A stretch of DNA of 64,000 bases from CAVZMI01 sp050011775 (lineage in GTDB: Bacteria; Bacteroidota; Ignavibacteria; UBA10030; CAVZMI01), in the NCBI GenBank assembly GCA_050011775.1, contig JBEKIL010000007.1, forward strand, positions 178,548-242,547. Direction: 5' to 3'. The position numbers and the translations under genes were made by a program. Of this stretch, positions 1 through 8,156 are shown in pieces (the stretch's first letter is position 1; each line of letters starts with the position of its first letter). The notes below the pieces were generated by a model. The model was not told where the DNA came from. It ran no database searches and saw only the letters and a list, made by a program, of their open reading frames with translations.

Positions 1-2
1 GT

Positions 3-449
3 AATACTATTGATCCCATACCGGATACATCAATGATCGATTCGGCGTCGGATTACATGAAATTTGTCAGCAACAGCAATAATATTGCTTATAGAAATGT
101 GACATTCGAAGATGTGTTACCGGATACCTGGTTTGATATACCCTTTGTAATGCGAGGTTTTTCAAGCAAACCAGAAGAGTATAATCTAGTTTTTGAAGCA
201 CCTCTGCTGCCTAAAAATACGCTTGTGGAGATGAAACTCCGGCGGACGCTTTTATTCGACAAAGTATATCGGGTACAAATCGACAAGAGAGCTGAAATTA
301 AAAATATCCAGATCCCGTCTGCCCGATCCATAAATTGTCGTTTGAGGATAAAAATTCCTTCGCGAGAATTAATCAAGAAGAACTGTTCAATTGTCGTTAT
401 TCAAAAAATTGGAAATCAGAATGCGGGACAATTCACAGTCTATTTTTAA
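3..449 (+). CDS. C-terminal part of an unidentified protein (cut by left edge)
   Basis: The frame is open from the first bases of the window to a TAA stop at 449, so this is the C-terminal 148 residues of a longer protein and the ATG at 33 need not be its start. The visible part is rich in beta-prone hydrophobic stretches (for example FDIPFVMRGF and KNCSIVVIQK) and ends in GQFTVYF, which looks like a terminal beta-sandwich of an extracellular protein. I see no cysteine motif and no membrane segment. Two more secreted proteins follow on the same strand, so it may belong to one exported-protein cluster. I do not recognise the family. Confidence 0.6.
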   Translation, partial: NTIDPIPDTSMIDSASDYMKFVSNSNNIAYRNVTFEDVLPDTWFDIPFVMRGFSSKPEEYNLVFEAPLLPKNTLVEMKLRRTLLFDKVYRVQIDKRAEIKNIQIPSARSINCRLRIKIPSRELIKKNCSIVVIQKIGNQNAGQFTVYF

Positions 450-487
450 TTCACATAATATACCTAAAACTAGAAACGGACAAAAAC

Positions 488-1276
488 ATGGACAACCGTA
501 TCAGTTGTAAGACGCTGGCTGTACTCATCGTGTGCGGCCTGTTATTGCTCAGTGTACCCTGCCTCTCTGAACAGAGAACAAGGGGTGAGAGCAAATCGCA
601 ACTGCCCGAACCTAAAGTGTTATCCTCCGTAGAGGTCAAAAACATCAAGCCTATTGGTTTGGTGATGCAAGAAGGGCAGCTGGTCGTTGTGGATTCAATA
701 ACTGCTGCGATCAAAAAATTTGACGCCAAAAGTGGAAAGCTTACCGCAACGGTTAAGCTGGCTGTCAAATCTCCGGCCGGATTAGCTGCGGACGGCAAGG
801 TAATGTGGATCGCGGATAATACCGGGAAAAAGGTAATTCAGGTAAATCCCGAATCGGGAGCGGTACTGAAATCTTTCGAGGTACCAATCGATGGCGATAA
901 AGAGCATACTACAATCGGTGCAATCGCCTGCAAGGGGAATTTTTTATGGGTCGCACTCAGCGCCGGCTGGTCGAGCAAGATTTTAAAAATGGATGCCGCG
1001 ACAGGTAAACTCATCATGTGGGTATTTGCAGAGTGCCTGCCGAGAGGACTTGCGACCGACGGAAAGACTTTATACATCCTTGCATATAATAATGGGGTTT
1101 TCCGGGGAAGCGTGAACATGATGACCGTTTCCGATGATGCAAAAAAAATGAGCCTTTCGAACAAATTGTTATGCAAAACTCCGGGAAAAGAGCCCTCGGG
1201 AATTACCATGGATGGAAAAAATCTATGGATCCTTGACAAAGAATCAAAAAGTATTCAAAAAATTGAATTACCATAA
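488..1276 (+). CDS. Secreted beta-propeller (NHL/YVTN-like) protein
   Basis: This 262-residue protein starts best at the ATG at 488, because the encoded MDNRISCKTLAVLIVCGLL is a typical signal peptide; the open frame continues further upstream without one. After the signal come repeated blade-like segments: VKNIKPIGLVMQEGQLVVVD, GLAADGKVMWIADNTGKKV, IACKGNFLWVALSAGW, GLATDGKTLYILAYNNG and GITMDGKNLWILDKESKS. The G-x-x-x-D-G-K-x-L-W-I pattern is that of beta-propellers of the NHL/SMP-30/YVTN type. About five blades are visible, so the fold may be incomplete or very regular. The protein is probably periplasmic or surface-bound. Its ligand is unknown. The gene ends 34 bp before the legumain-like peptidase gene, suggesting co-transcription. 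Confidence 0.7.
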   Translation: MDNRISCKTLAVLIVCGLLLLSVPCLSEQRTRGESKSQLPEPKVLSSVEVKNIKPIGLVMQEGQLVVVDSITAAIKKFDAKSGKLTATVKLAVKSPAGLAADGKVMWIADNTGKKVIQVNPESGAVLKSFEVPIDGDKEHTTIGAIACKGNFLWVALSAGWSSKILKMDAATGKLIMWVFAECLPRGLATDGKTLYILAYNNGVFRGSVNMMTVSDDAKKMSLSNKLLCKTPGKEPSGITMDGKNLWILDKESKSIQKIELP

Positions 1277-1310
1277 AGTTCAACAATTTGACGATAGGAA
1301 GGGAATTAAT

Positions 1311-3407
1311 ATGAAAAAAATAATAATACTTACACTTATTACTTTTGTTCTATGCCTTTTTGTTGTTGCTTCATCAACACAGGCTCAACAAAAGTATGCC
1401 TTGCTGATAAGTGCAGGGGAGACCACACTTGACGATACGTTTTATCATTCGGAATTTTGGTACGATATGTTTTTTTTATATCGCACGTTAATTGATCTCG
1501 GGTTTTCACACGACAACATTATAGTGCTGTACGGCAATGGAACCGATTTCAATAGTGCTCATCCATTCTACAATGCCGCCGCTGTATATCCGGCAGTACC
1601 CCATATAACGGATCTTGCCGTGAATGCTGCGAACGTAGATAATATCTTTAACTGGCTGTCGACCGGCGACGTAGCTCATGGAATTCCGCAATTACAGAGT
1701 GGTGATTATCTTTTTTACTGGTGGATGGGACATGGCGGCGGTTGTGCCTGTGGAGATTATTATGCCTATATCTCAACAACAGGCGAGAGTGTCACCGACG
1801 ACCAATTTAAGATCTATTTCGAGCGCTTACCGGCGTGTCTTATTAAGACAGATTATGTTATGACATGTCGCAGCGGGGGATTGATAGACGATCTTGAGGG
1901 TCTGCATACAATGATTCATACTGCCACCGAATGTTGTGTCGATGCACACTCGGCCATGTACGATGTTCCTCATGGGGAGTTGAGCTATGCCGCGGCCTGT
2001 GCCCTTCGGCAGCAAACTCCTACAGGCGCCGCTGTAGCATCGGATGCCGATGGAAATGGTGTAATAACCATTGCAGAAGCCAATACATATACTCATGCAA
2101 ATACCGTATTGAGCGTTTCACAAATTGGAGATTACAGAAACATTTCACCGCTGATCGTACCGGTGAATGCTTTACCTGCTTCGGGAGTTATTAACAGCGG
2201 AATTTATAGCCGTGATTACACGGAAGATAATGGTGTGGTGCCCAGCGATATTTCACATTATGTATGGTACCATGGTCCCGATTTATGGAACCGGTTGATA
2301 GCCGACGGGATTACAGTGCATCTGGATCCGGAATTTGGTCAAACTAATTATGTGTACGGAAGAATTCATAATATAGGATGCACCACACTCGATAGTGTAT
2401 CCGTCGCCTTCTCGTGGTGTTTACAGAGTGCATGGGCCAATATGGCTTCGTGGAATTCAATCGGTACTGTTATGGTAAGTGGTCTTTTAAGCAACGAATC
2501 GAGGGTAATTTACACGCCCTGGAACAGCGTCCCTGCTCCCGGCATGTATTGTCTGCATACGGTGCTGGATGTGACAGGCGACATGGCTAATGCCGATGGA
2601 CGCGCCTATATGGACAATAATAAAGTCCAGGTAAATGTAACCGTTGTAGATAATGTATGGGGATGGACCGTTGTGTATCCGTTCCTGATTGAAAATGGAC
2701 TTGATAAAGAAACCGGTGTCGACATTATTATTGATAAATTAAATAAACTGGCTCTTACGTCGAAAATAAGAATCGAAATACCACCGGATGTAAAATTTGG
2801 AAAAGTTGAAGGAGCAGAAGTCCAGCAGTCACAGACTGCCACCATTCTTAATCTTACAAATAAAACGAAAAGAGCAGTAGTGCGACAAGTGCCGTTAAAA
2901 CCGGGCGAAAAGAAAATGGCATTTATGGTCATCACCACTCCCAAAACTAATGCGAAGAGAGAACGGGTTTCAGTGAAACTATCTGAGAACTTAAATGAAA
3001 AAGAAATGGGAGGAATTATTTTCAATGCTCAAGGTGCTGATCAGAAATTAGTTTTAAATAAATCGATGAAAAGGATTAATAACCTTTTCCGAATGTTAAA
3101 GAAGGAGTTTAAAATTAAAAGTGCAGATAGTATTATTACGCTATCCGGTAAGAACCTGGAAAAAGAAGTTGATCTCCGGAGTATATCGGTTTCGATGAAA
3201 AAAATAGCTGATTTGGAAAGCGGTACATTGACTGAAATGTCGAAACTCATGGCACAAAAGGAGTTAAGCAAGTACAAATCAGCAATTGTTGAAACAGCAA
3301 AAAGTGCTGAGAAGAGCGATCTATCGCTTATCAGGGAGTCGCAGGACCGGTTGATTTATTCAACTATACCATTATTTCTGAAGAATAAAAAGATTAGCGG
3401 CTTCTAA
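1311..3407 (+). CDS. Secreted legumain-like (C13/clan CD) cysteine peptidase with C-terminal accessory domains
   Basis: This 698-residue protein begins at the ATG at 1311, after an AGGAAGGGAAT ribosome binding site, with the signal peptide MKKIIILTLITFVLCLFVVA. Residues 28-190 look like a clan CD peptidase: YALLISAG opens the core strand, H141 lies in WWMGHGGG, and C186 lies in VMTCRSGG. These match the His-Gly and Cys-x-Ser-Gly motifs of family C13 (legumain/GPI transamidase). Residues 270-290 contain DADGNGVITIAEA, an EF-hand/dockerin-like calcium loop. Residues 370-480 resemble a CARDB-type adhesion domain, and the rest is a lysine-rich tail. The catalytic dyad is intact, so it is probably active outside the cytoplasm. 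Substrate unknown. A strong terminator follows. Confidence 0.75.
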   Translation: MKKIIILTLITFVLCLFVVASSTQAQQKYALLISAGETTLDDTFYHSEFWYDMFFLYRTLIDLGFSHDNIIVLYGNGTDFNSAHPFYNAAAVYPAVPHITDLAVNAANVDNIFNWLSTGDVAHGIPQLQSGDYLFYWWMGHGGGCACGDYYAYISTTGESVTDDQFKIYFERLPACLIKTDYVMTCRSGGLIDDLEGLHTMIHTATECCVDAHSAMYDVPHGELSYAAACALRQQTPTGAAVASDADGNGVITIAEANTYTHANTVLSVSQIGDYRNISPLIVPVNALPASGVINSGIYSRDYTEDNGVVPSDISHYVWYHGPDLWNRLIADGITVHLDPEFGQTNYVYGRIHNIGCTTLDSVSVAFSWCLQSAWANMASWNSIGTVMVSGLLSNESRVIYTPWNSVPAPGMYCLHTVLDVTGDMANADGRAYMDNNKVQVNVTVVDNVWGWTVVYPFLIENGLDKETGVDIIIDKLNKLALTSKIRIEIPPDVKFGKVEGAEVQQSQTATILNLTNKTKRAVVRQVPLKPGEKKMAFMVITTPKTNAKRERVSVKLSENLNEKEMGGIIFNAQGADQKLVLNKSMKRINNLFRMLKKEFKIKSADSIITLSGKNLEKEVDLRSISVSMKKIADLESGTLTEMSKLMAQKELSKYKSAIVETAKSAEKSDLSLIRESQDRLIYSTIPLFLKNKKISGF

Positions 3408-3435
3408 ATAAAAGACTATATTAAACAAGGACCTT

Positions 3436-3494
3436 CCGCCGGGAATAAGTATTGGAAATGAAATAGAGTAATGCTTATTTCCGGCGGGTTTTTA
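3436..3494. terminator. Rho-independent terminator between convergent genes
   Basis: The arm 3436-3453 (CCGCCGGGAATAAGTATT) pairs over 18 bp with 3470-3487 (AATGCTTATTTCCGGCGG), with two G-T wobbles and no gap, and GTTTTTAAA follows. It lies just after the peptidase gene and before the end of the convergent cytochrome gene, so it probably ends the rightward transcript. Confidence 0.85.
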
Positions 3495-3538
3495 AACTCC
3501 TTGCTATTCGAATATTCTACTTTTACTCCTTACTTAAT

Positions 3539-4201
3539 TCAATTATCCTTCGCACCCTGATTGATCCATGTTTTAATGATTTGCACCAGGCTGTCAGAAA
3601 GATACGGCCCGTACATAGGCATTCGATTGCCAAATGGCGGATTCGGTGAAAGCTTCATTATGATAAGGCTGCTGTCGGCATTACCGGGAATGATTGCCGG
3701 TCCGTGTTCACCACCCTGGACAAGCTGAGCAACGGTTCCGACGTATAAACCAACTCCTCCTCCATGACAATTGATACAATTATTCAATAAGAAAATCGGT
3801 CTCACATTATTCAGAAATGATAATTGCACCGGAGGCGGTACAATAGTTATTAGAATGGCATCGCTGGTGCGTCCTCCGACCGTGACACTTACATCTCCGG
3901 ATACAGCTGCATCGGGAACGACTGCACGTATCAGGGAGTCGGACCAGAATAGAATTACTAATACTCTTTTCCCTCCGATTGTAACGGCACTCACCCCCTG
4001 ATTTTCACCAAAGTGTGAACCTATGATGGTAAGCGTGTCGCCCGTCATTACCGAGTCGGGATCAATCTTTGTGATGACAGGTTTATTTAGTTGGATAATG
4101 GATATGGCATTTGAATCATGCGAGGAATCGGTACAGCCTACAATGATTTGAAGAGTAAATGCAGCAAAAATTACCAACATCCTGTTACAAAAACTATTCA
4201 T
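3539..4201 (-). CDS. Lipoprotein with TIG/IPT domain and a C-terminal mono-haem cytochrome c domain
   Basis: This 220-residue protein starts MNSFCNRMLVIFAAF and has a lipobox, LQIIVGC, placing it on the outer surface of a membrane as a lipoprotein. Residues 35-120 (PVITKIDPDSVMTGDTLTIIG through VSVTVGGRTSD) form a TIG/IPT immunoglobulin-like domain. The C-terminal 90 residues contain one haem-binding CINCH followed by GGGVGLYVG, and a likely axial methionine in NRMPMYGP. This matches the small cytochrome domains often fused to surface domains in Bacteroidota and Planctomycetota. The role may be extracellular electron transfer or anchoring a redox centre. Partner unknown. It faces the rightward peptidase gene across a shared terminator. 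Confidence 0.75.
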   Translation of the reverse strand: MNSFCNRMLVIFAAFTLQIIVGCTDSSHDSNAISIIQLNKPVITKIDPDSVMTGDTLTIIGSHFGENQGVSAVTIGGKRVLVILFWSDSLIRAVVPDAAVSGDVSVTVGGRTSDAILITIVPPPVQLSFLNNVRPIFLLNNCINCHGGGVGLYVGTVAQLVQGGEHGPAIIPGNADSSLIIMKLSPNPPFGNRMPMYGPYLSDSLVQIIKTWINQGAKDN

Positions 4202-4232
4202 AAGTCTTGAAAATTGTGTTTAGATGGGCATG

Positions 4233-5096
4233 TTATTCAAAGACGATCGTCTTATTTCCATGTACCAGTACACGATCCTGGAGGTGCAAACGCAGAGCCC
4301 GGGCTAGGACCAGCCGTTCAAGATCGCGCCCCTTACGTATTAAATCCTGCAAAGAATCTTTATGCGATATACGGATGATGTCCTGCTCGATGATCGGACC
4401 TTCGTCAAGTATATTTGTGACATAATGACTTGTGGCGCCGACTATCTTGACTCCTCTCTCATACGCCTGCTTGTACGGATTGCTGCCAGCGAATGCCGGT
4501 AAAAAAGAGTGGTGAATATTCAGAATACGGTTGGGATATTTTTGAACGAATATTGGCGAGAGCACCTGCATATATCGGGCCAGTATAACAGTGTCAATCT
4601 TCTCTTTTTCCAGTAAGGACAATTCCTTCTCTTCTTGGGCGGCTTTATTCTCTGATGTAATAGGAAAAAAATAAAAAGGAATGTGATAACGATCAGCCAG
4701 ATATTTAAGGTCATCATGATTTGATATAATAAGCACCGGATCTGCGTCGAAATCGCCGAGACCGTGACGCCATAAAATCTCCTGAAGGCAATGATCATAT
4801 TTTGAGACAAATATTGCCAGTCGCTTTTTGTTACGGTCGAGTCTGATTGTCCATTCCGCATTAAATTCCTTCGCCATCGGGAGGAATGCATCTTCCAGAT
4901 CATCGGGGGTGACACTGAATTCTTTCATATCCCATGCGACTCTCAGGAAGAATTGTCCTTCCTGTGAATCTACATGTTCATCGAGATCGATGATATTCCC
5001 ACCTCGTTCGAAAATGAAGTGGGAAATACGGGCAACCAGCCCTCTTCTGTCGGGGCATGATAATAATAATATTGCTGTAAGATTCTTGTCGGGCAA
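4233..5096 (-). CDS. purU: Formyltetrahydrofolate deformylase
   Basis: This 287-residue cytoplasmic enzyme hydrolyses 10-formyltetrahydrofolate to formate and tetrahydrofolate, supplying formate for purine synthesis and balancing one-carbon pools. Residues 5-80 form an ACT domain (ILLLSCPDRRGLVARISHFI, then GNIIDLDEHVD). The rest is a formyltransferase-fold hydrolase domain with NIHHSFLPAF and DEGPIIEQDI holding the catalytic His and Asp. Length and architecture are those of PurU rather than PurN, which lacks the ACT domain. The start is a TTG at 5096, chosen because AGAGGAG lies seven bases upstream. Confidence 0.93.
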   Translation of the reverse strand: MPDKNLTAILLLSCPDRRGLVARISHFIFERGGNIIDLDEHVDSQEGQFFLRVAWDMKEFSVTPDDLEDAFLPMAKEFNAEWTIRLDRNKKRLAIFVSKYDHCLQEILWRHGLGDFDADPVLIISNHDDLKYLADRYHIPFYFFPITSENKAAQEEKELSLLEKEKIDTVILARYMQVLSPIFVQKYPNRILNIHHSFLPAFAGSNPYKQAYERGVKIVGATSHYVTNILDEGPIIEQDIIRISHKDSLQDLIRKGRDLERLVLARALRLHLQDRVLVHGNKTIVFE

Positions 5097-5169
5097 GTAG
5101 TATCTCCTCTATAGTTCTATGTATTTAATTTCGTAAAGTCTTAAAGGAATGTCAAGCAAGTGAAACAAC

Positions 5170-5289
5170 TTATGACCGGAGAATCCGATGCCGATCAACC
5201 AGTTGTGCCGAGATTACGAGTGTACCGAGAGAAACTTTGGGAGCTGCTTTTTTTGCTCCGAGGGCGACTGCAAAATGTCCGATAAACAT
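5170..5289 (-). pseudogene. 5' fragment of a small integral-membrane protein gene (MFIGHF family)
   Basis: A good ribosome binding site (AGAGGTGAG) precedes an ATG at 5289. The first 30 residues, starting MFIGHFAVALGAKKAAPKVS, look like the start of a family of multi-pass membrane proteins annotated as metal-dependent hydrolases or permeases. The reading then turns into VDRHRILRS and stops at 5170. A full-length member would continue for well over 100 residues with several membrane segments, so only the 5' end survives. The start codon overlaps the ribosome binding zone just after the stop of the upstream small membrane protein gene, so it looks like the second gene of a former operon. Confidence 0.6.
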
Positions 5290-5292
5290 TAC

Positions 5293-5487
5293 TCACCTCT
5301 TTCTGATTTTCCTAGGTTTTTTCCCATTTCGTCTCGGTTTTGTAAATAGAGTAATAAAAAAACCGACGACAGGAGATAAAAGTAAAGAGATAAGAAACCC
5401 TGTAAGAAATCCATTTCCTCTATCGTGATTCCAGAAACCAATGGCGACACTTACTACAAACCACATCAACAGGGTAAATTCGACCAT
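5293..5487 (-). CDS. Small two-span membrane protein
   Basis: This 64-residue protein has two hydrophobic segments, FTLLMWFVVSVAIGFW and FLTGFLISLLLSPVVGFFIT, separated by a short polar turn (NHDRGNG). It ends in a strongly basic cytoplasmic tail, KPRRNGKKPRKIRKR. The layout matches small inner-membrane proteins common in Bacteroidota and Chlorobiota whose function is not known. The truncated MFIGHF-type gene begins 4 bp after its stop codon, so the two were probably once co-transcribed. Confidence 0.55.
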   Translation of the reverse strand: MVEFTLLMWFVVSVAIGFWNHDRGNGFLTGFLISLLLSPVVGFFITLFTKPRRNGKKPRKIRKR

Positions 5488-5508
5488 TTTCCGTTCCGGA
5501 ATGATTTT

Positions 5509-6693
5509 TTATTTTTTAATTAATATCAATTGTGTTTGCGGTGTTGAAATATACTCGGCCCCGGTTGCCGTTACGACAACCATATTCTCGACCGTTGCCA
5601 CGCCGTAACCTTCGACGGTGAGACGCGGTTCGAGCGTAAAGACCATTCCTTCTTCCAGCGGATGATATGGGCGATGTGCATATTTTTCCCAGGGCGGACC
5701 GAGCAGTGCAGTTCCATCGTGCGCGTAACGTCCGACCTGATGTCCAAGTGCATGAGGAAATTCATTGTATCCATTTGATACGATATACTCGCGGGCAATT
5801 CTGTCAATTTCAATTCCCTGTACGCCCGGTTTCATAACCTGCCGGGCTTTCTCGATAGTTTCAACTATGGTATCGAATCCCTTCCTGACTTCGGGGGGAA
5901 CTGCAGTTTCATCTTTTCTGAGGACGTAAAAAGTTCTTTGCAAATCGGAGCAATAGCCATTCACCTTCAGGCCAAGATCAATATTGAGAATATGTCCCGG
6001 CTCGACTTTTCGCGCGGTCGGATTGTAATGTGCGCCGGCGGTTTCGGGACCGCTGAAGACAGACGGACAGGTTTTTTGATCCCAGGCAAACTCAAGTTTT
6101 GCACTCTCGACTTCATTTCGTATGTACTGAGCGATTTCCTCTTCTGTCCGGCCCGGAGAGATAAAACGTGATACACCCTTAAAAATACGTTCGGTATACC
6201 AGATAGCTTCCTGGATGTACTCGAGTTCTATACTTGTTTTCCGCTGTCGCAGTGCTGAGACTATATTTTCGGCCGAGAGGAGCCGTTGTTCAAATCCGAT
6301 TTCACCGAGATATTCCACAAGAGTCAGATACATTCCGTGTGTTAATCCATCGCAGGTTTCGCTTTCCTTTGAGTAATTGATCGCGATGGTTTTTGGATTT
6401 TTTTTCTGAAGATATTCGAGAAGCGGTTTCTTTATTCCTTCGACATATCCCACTACTTCGTCATAAGCCCCGATATCTTTCAGCGTCTGCCTGTCGTAAG
6501 AGCCGACTATAGCGCGTGTGTCACCGTCTGCTGTGATGATTAAAGCACTGTGCCATGTAAGAGGTGCCGGAACAAGAAACGGAAGGACAGGATCGCCGTT
6601 AATTTGACTCTCGCGGGTGAAAATAATCCAGCAATCGATTGAGTATTCCTGTAGGATTCCGACTGCCTGTGCTATTTTTTCTTTGATCAACAT
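5509..6693 (-). CDS. M24-family metallopeptidase (Xaa-Pro peptidase-like)
   Basis: This is a creatinase/prolidase-type protein of 394 residues. The N-terminal half (to about residue 155) is the non-catalytic creatinase domain. The C-terminal pita-bread domain carries the five metal ligands D239 and D250 (NIDLGLKVNGYCSD), H318 (HALGHQVG), E355 (FTLEPRL) and E369 (ATVENMVV), so it should bind two metals and be active on peptides or dipeptides with proline. A GTG at 6723 would add ten residues; neither start has a strong ribosome binding site, and I prefer the ATG at 6693. It lies directly behind a POT peptide transporter gene, so the pair probably imports and degrades small peptides. Confidence 0.85.
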   Translation of the reverse strand: MLIKEKIAQAVGILQEYSIDCWIIFTRESQINGDPVLPFLVPAPLTWHSALIITADGDTRAIVGSYDRQTLKDIGAYDEVVGYVEGIKKPLLEYLQKKNPKTIAINYSKESETCDGLTHGMYLTLVEYLGEIGFEQRLLSAENIVSALRQRKTSIELEYIQEAIWYTERIFKGVSRFISPGRTEEEIAQYIRNEVESAKLEFAWDQKTCPSVFSGPETAGAHYNPTARKVEPGHILNIDLGLKVNGYCSDLQRTFYVLRKDETAVPPEVRKGFDTIVETIEKARQVMKPGVQGIEIDRIAREYIVSNGYNEFPHALGHQVGRYAHDGTALLGPPWEKYAHRPYHPLEEGMVFTLEPRLTVEGYGVATVENMVVVTATGAEYISTPQTQLILIKK

Positions 6694-6731
6694 GCGTACG
6701 CCAATCGTGTCTGAAAATTTCACCGGTCTGC

Positions 6732-8006
6732 TCAGGTAGCAAATCTACTAAGTTTTTTCTTAAATACCAATACAAGAACCGATGAAAGGAAAAGCATAGC
6801 AGAAAGGATCATATAATAATCGTGATGCGTCAGTATACTATAAAATTTTCCGAGAAGTCCGGAGCCGTACGATCCAAGCGATGTGGCAAAAAACCAGAAT
6901 CCCATCATCAATCCCTGCCATCGACGCGGTGCGACTTTCGAAACGAACGATAAACCCATGGGTGAGACAAGAATTTCTGCAATCGTCACGACAAAGTATG
7001 ACGAGATCAACCACCACGGGGACATGATCCTCTGGTCGAGATCGCCGCCGGCCGATGCTGCGAAAATCATCACAATCATGGAAAAACCCGAGATGAACAT
7101 CCCCCAGAAAATCTTTGTGGGGCTTGAAGGTTCTTTCCCTTTTTCCCGGAGTCGCGCGAACCATGAAACCATCAGTGGCGTTAAAAGGAGAATAAAGAAA
7201 GGATTAAAAAATTGGTACGTCTCGGGCCGTAAGAAATCGTATGAAACCGTTGAACGCTCGGCAAAAAGTGTCAAGGCAAATCCGTTTTGATAAAAGGCCA
7301 CCCAGAAAAATATTACGATGGAAAAAAGGATCGCTAGAGTAAAAACACGTTGTCGGTTTTCATTTATTTCTGACTGCAGCTTAGCACTGATTTCAGATTC
7401 CCGGGCAGCACCGACAGAGCTGTGTTCGCAAATATTTTTTTGTCCAATCACAAAAAAGACTATGCTCAGTACCATCCCTATACCGGCGGCGGCAAATGAG
7501 AAATTGTAACTATTATACACTATGCTGATGACAGTAGCGGCAAGAGGTGCAAGCATTGCTCCGACATTGACGCCCATGTAGTAAATGTTAAATCCGGCGT
7601 CTTTCAAGGGGTCATTTTGAGAATACAGATTTCCAACCATCACGGAAACGTTGGTTTTAAAAATCCCTGTGCCAATCGAAACAAGAGCAACACCGAGAAA
7701 GAATAATGGAATTCTCTCGATTGATGATGCAGCGAAGGCAGCATATCCGACGGCCATCATGGTCGCGCCGATAAGAATCGTTTTTTTCGGTCCTAGTACC
7801 CGATCACCAAGCCATCCCCCGACAATAGGAAACAGGTAGCATAAAAGAAGAAAAATACCGTAAATACTCCCTTTAAAGGAATCATCCCATTTAAACTCCC
7901 GGTCCATGTACAGGACGAATATTGCCATGAGCGTATAAAATCCGAAGCGCTCCCACATTTCGGTAAAGAAGAGGACGATAAGTCCCTTTGGATGTTTTCC
8001 GAACAC
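6732..8006 (-). CDS. POT/PTR-family proton-dependent oligopeptide transporter
   Basis: This 424-residue inner-membrane protein of the major facilitator superfamily imports di- and tripeptides with protons. The N-terminus carries the family signature FFTEMWERFGFYTLMAIFVLYM, that is the ExxER motif of helix 1, followed by GGWLGDRVLGPKKT in the loop between helices 2 and 3. The segment VGNLYSQNDPLKDAGFNIYYMGVNVGAMLAP is the second PTR signature. About twelve membrane spans can be picked out. It is shorter than many POT members (450-600), with a compact loop before the C-terminal half. The downstream M24 peptidase gene on the same strand suggests shared peptide use. Confidence 0.9.
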   Translation of the reverse strand: MFGKHPKGLIVLFFTEMWERFGFYTLMAIFVLYMDREFKWDDSFKGSIYGIFLLLCYLFPIVGGWLGDRVLGPKKTILIGATMMAVGYAAFAASSIERIPLFFLGVALVSIGTGIFKTNVSVMVGNLYSQNDPLKDAGFNIYYMGVNVGAMLAPLAATVISIVYNSYNFSFAAAGIGMVLSIVFFVIGQKNICEHSSVGAARESEISAKLQSEINENRQRVFTLAILFSIVIFFWVAFYQNGFALTLFAERSTVSYDFLRPETYQFFNPFFILLLTPLMVSWFARLREKGKEPSSPTKIFWGMFISGFSMIVMIFAASAGGDLDQRIMSPWWLISSYFVVTIAEILVSPMGLSFVSKVAPRRWQGLMMGFWFFATSLGSYGSGLLGKFYSILTHHDYYMILSAMLFLSSVLVLVFKKKLSRFAT

Positions 8007-8094
8007 AGATTTTCCTTTCTTTTTTTACATTATATTAAATATACATTACTCTTTTCAATAGTTCTATCTTTTTTTTGCCGTGTGATGGGGTATC

Positions 8095-8122
8095 TTGCAA
8101 CTTTTGCAAATTCTCCTATCTT
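8095..8122 (+). promoter_or_regulatory. Probable sigma70 promoter of the HerA-like gene
   Basis: TTGCAA at 8095-8100 and TATCTT at 8117-8122 are separated by 16 bp, 35 bp before the start codon. The call rests on the hexamers only. Confidence 0.45.
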
Positions 8123-8156
8123 AACTTCAAGAGCATTCTATTGAAAGGTTTTTTCT

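Noticed and set aside
335..487. Longer N-terminus for the beta-propeller gene
   Set aside because: The upstream frame overlaps the previous gene and would bury the clear signal peptide that starts at 488.
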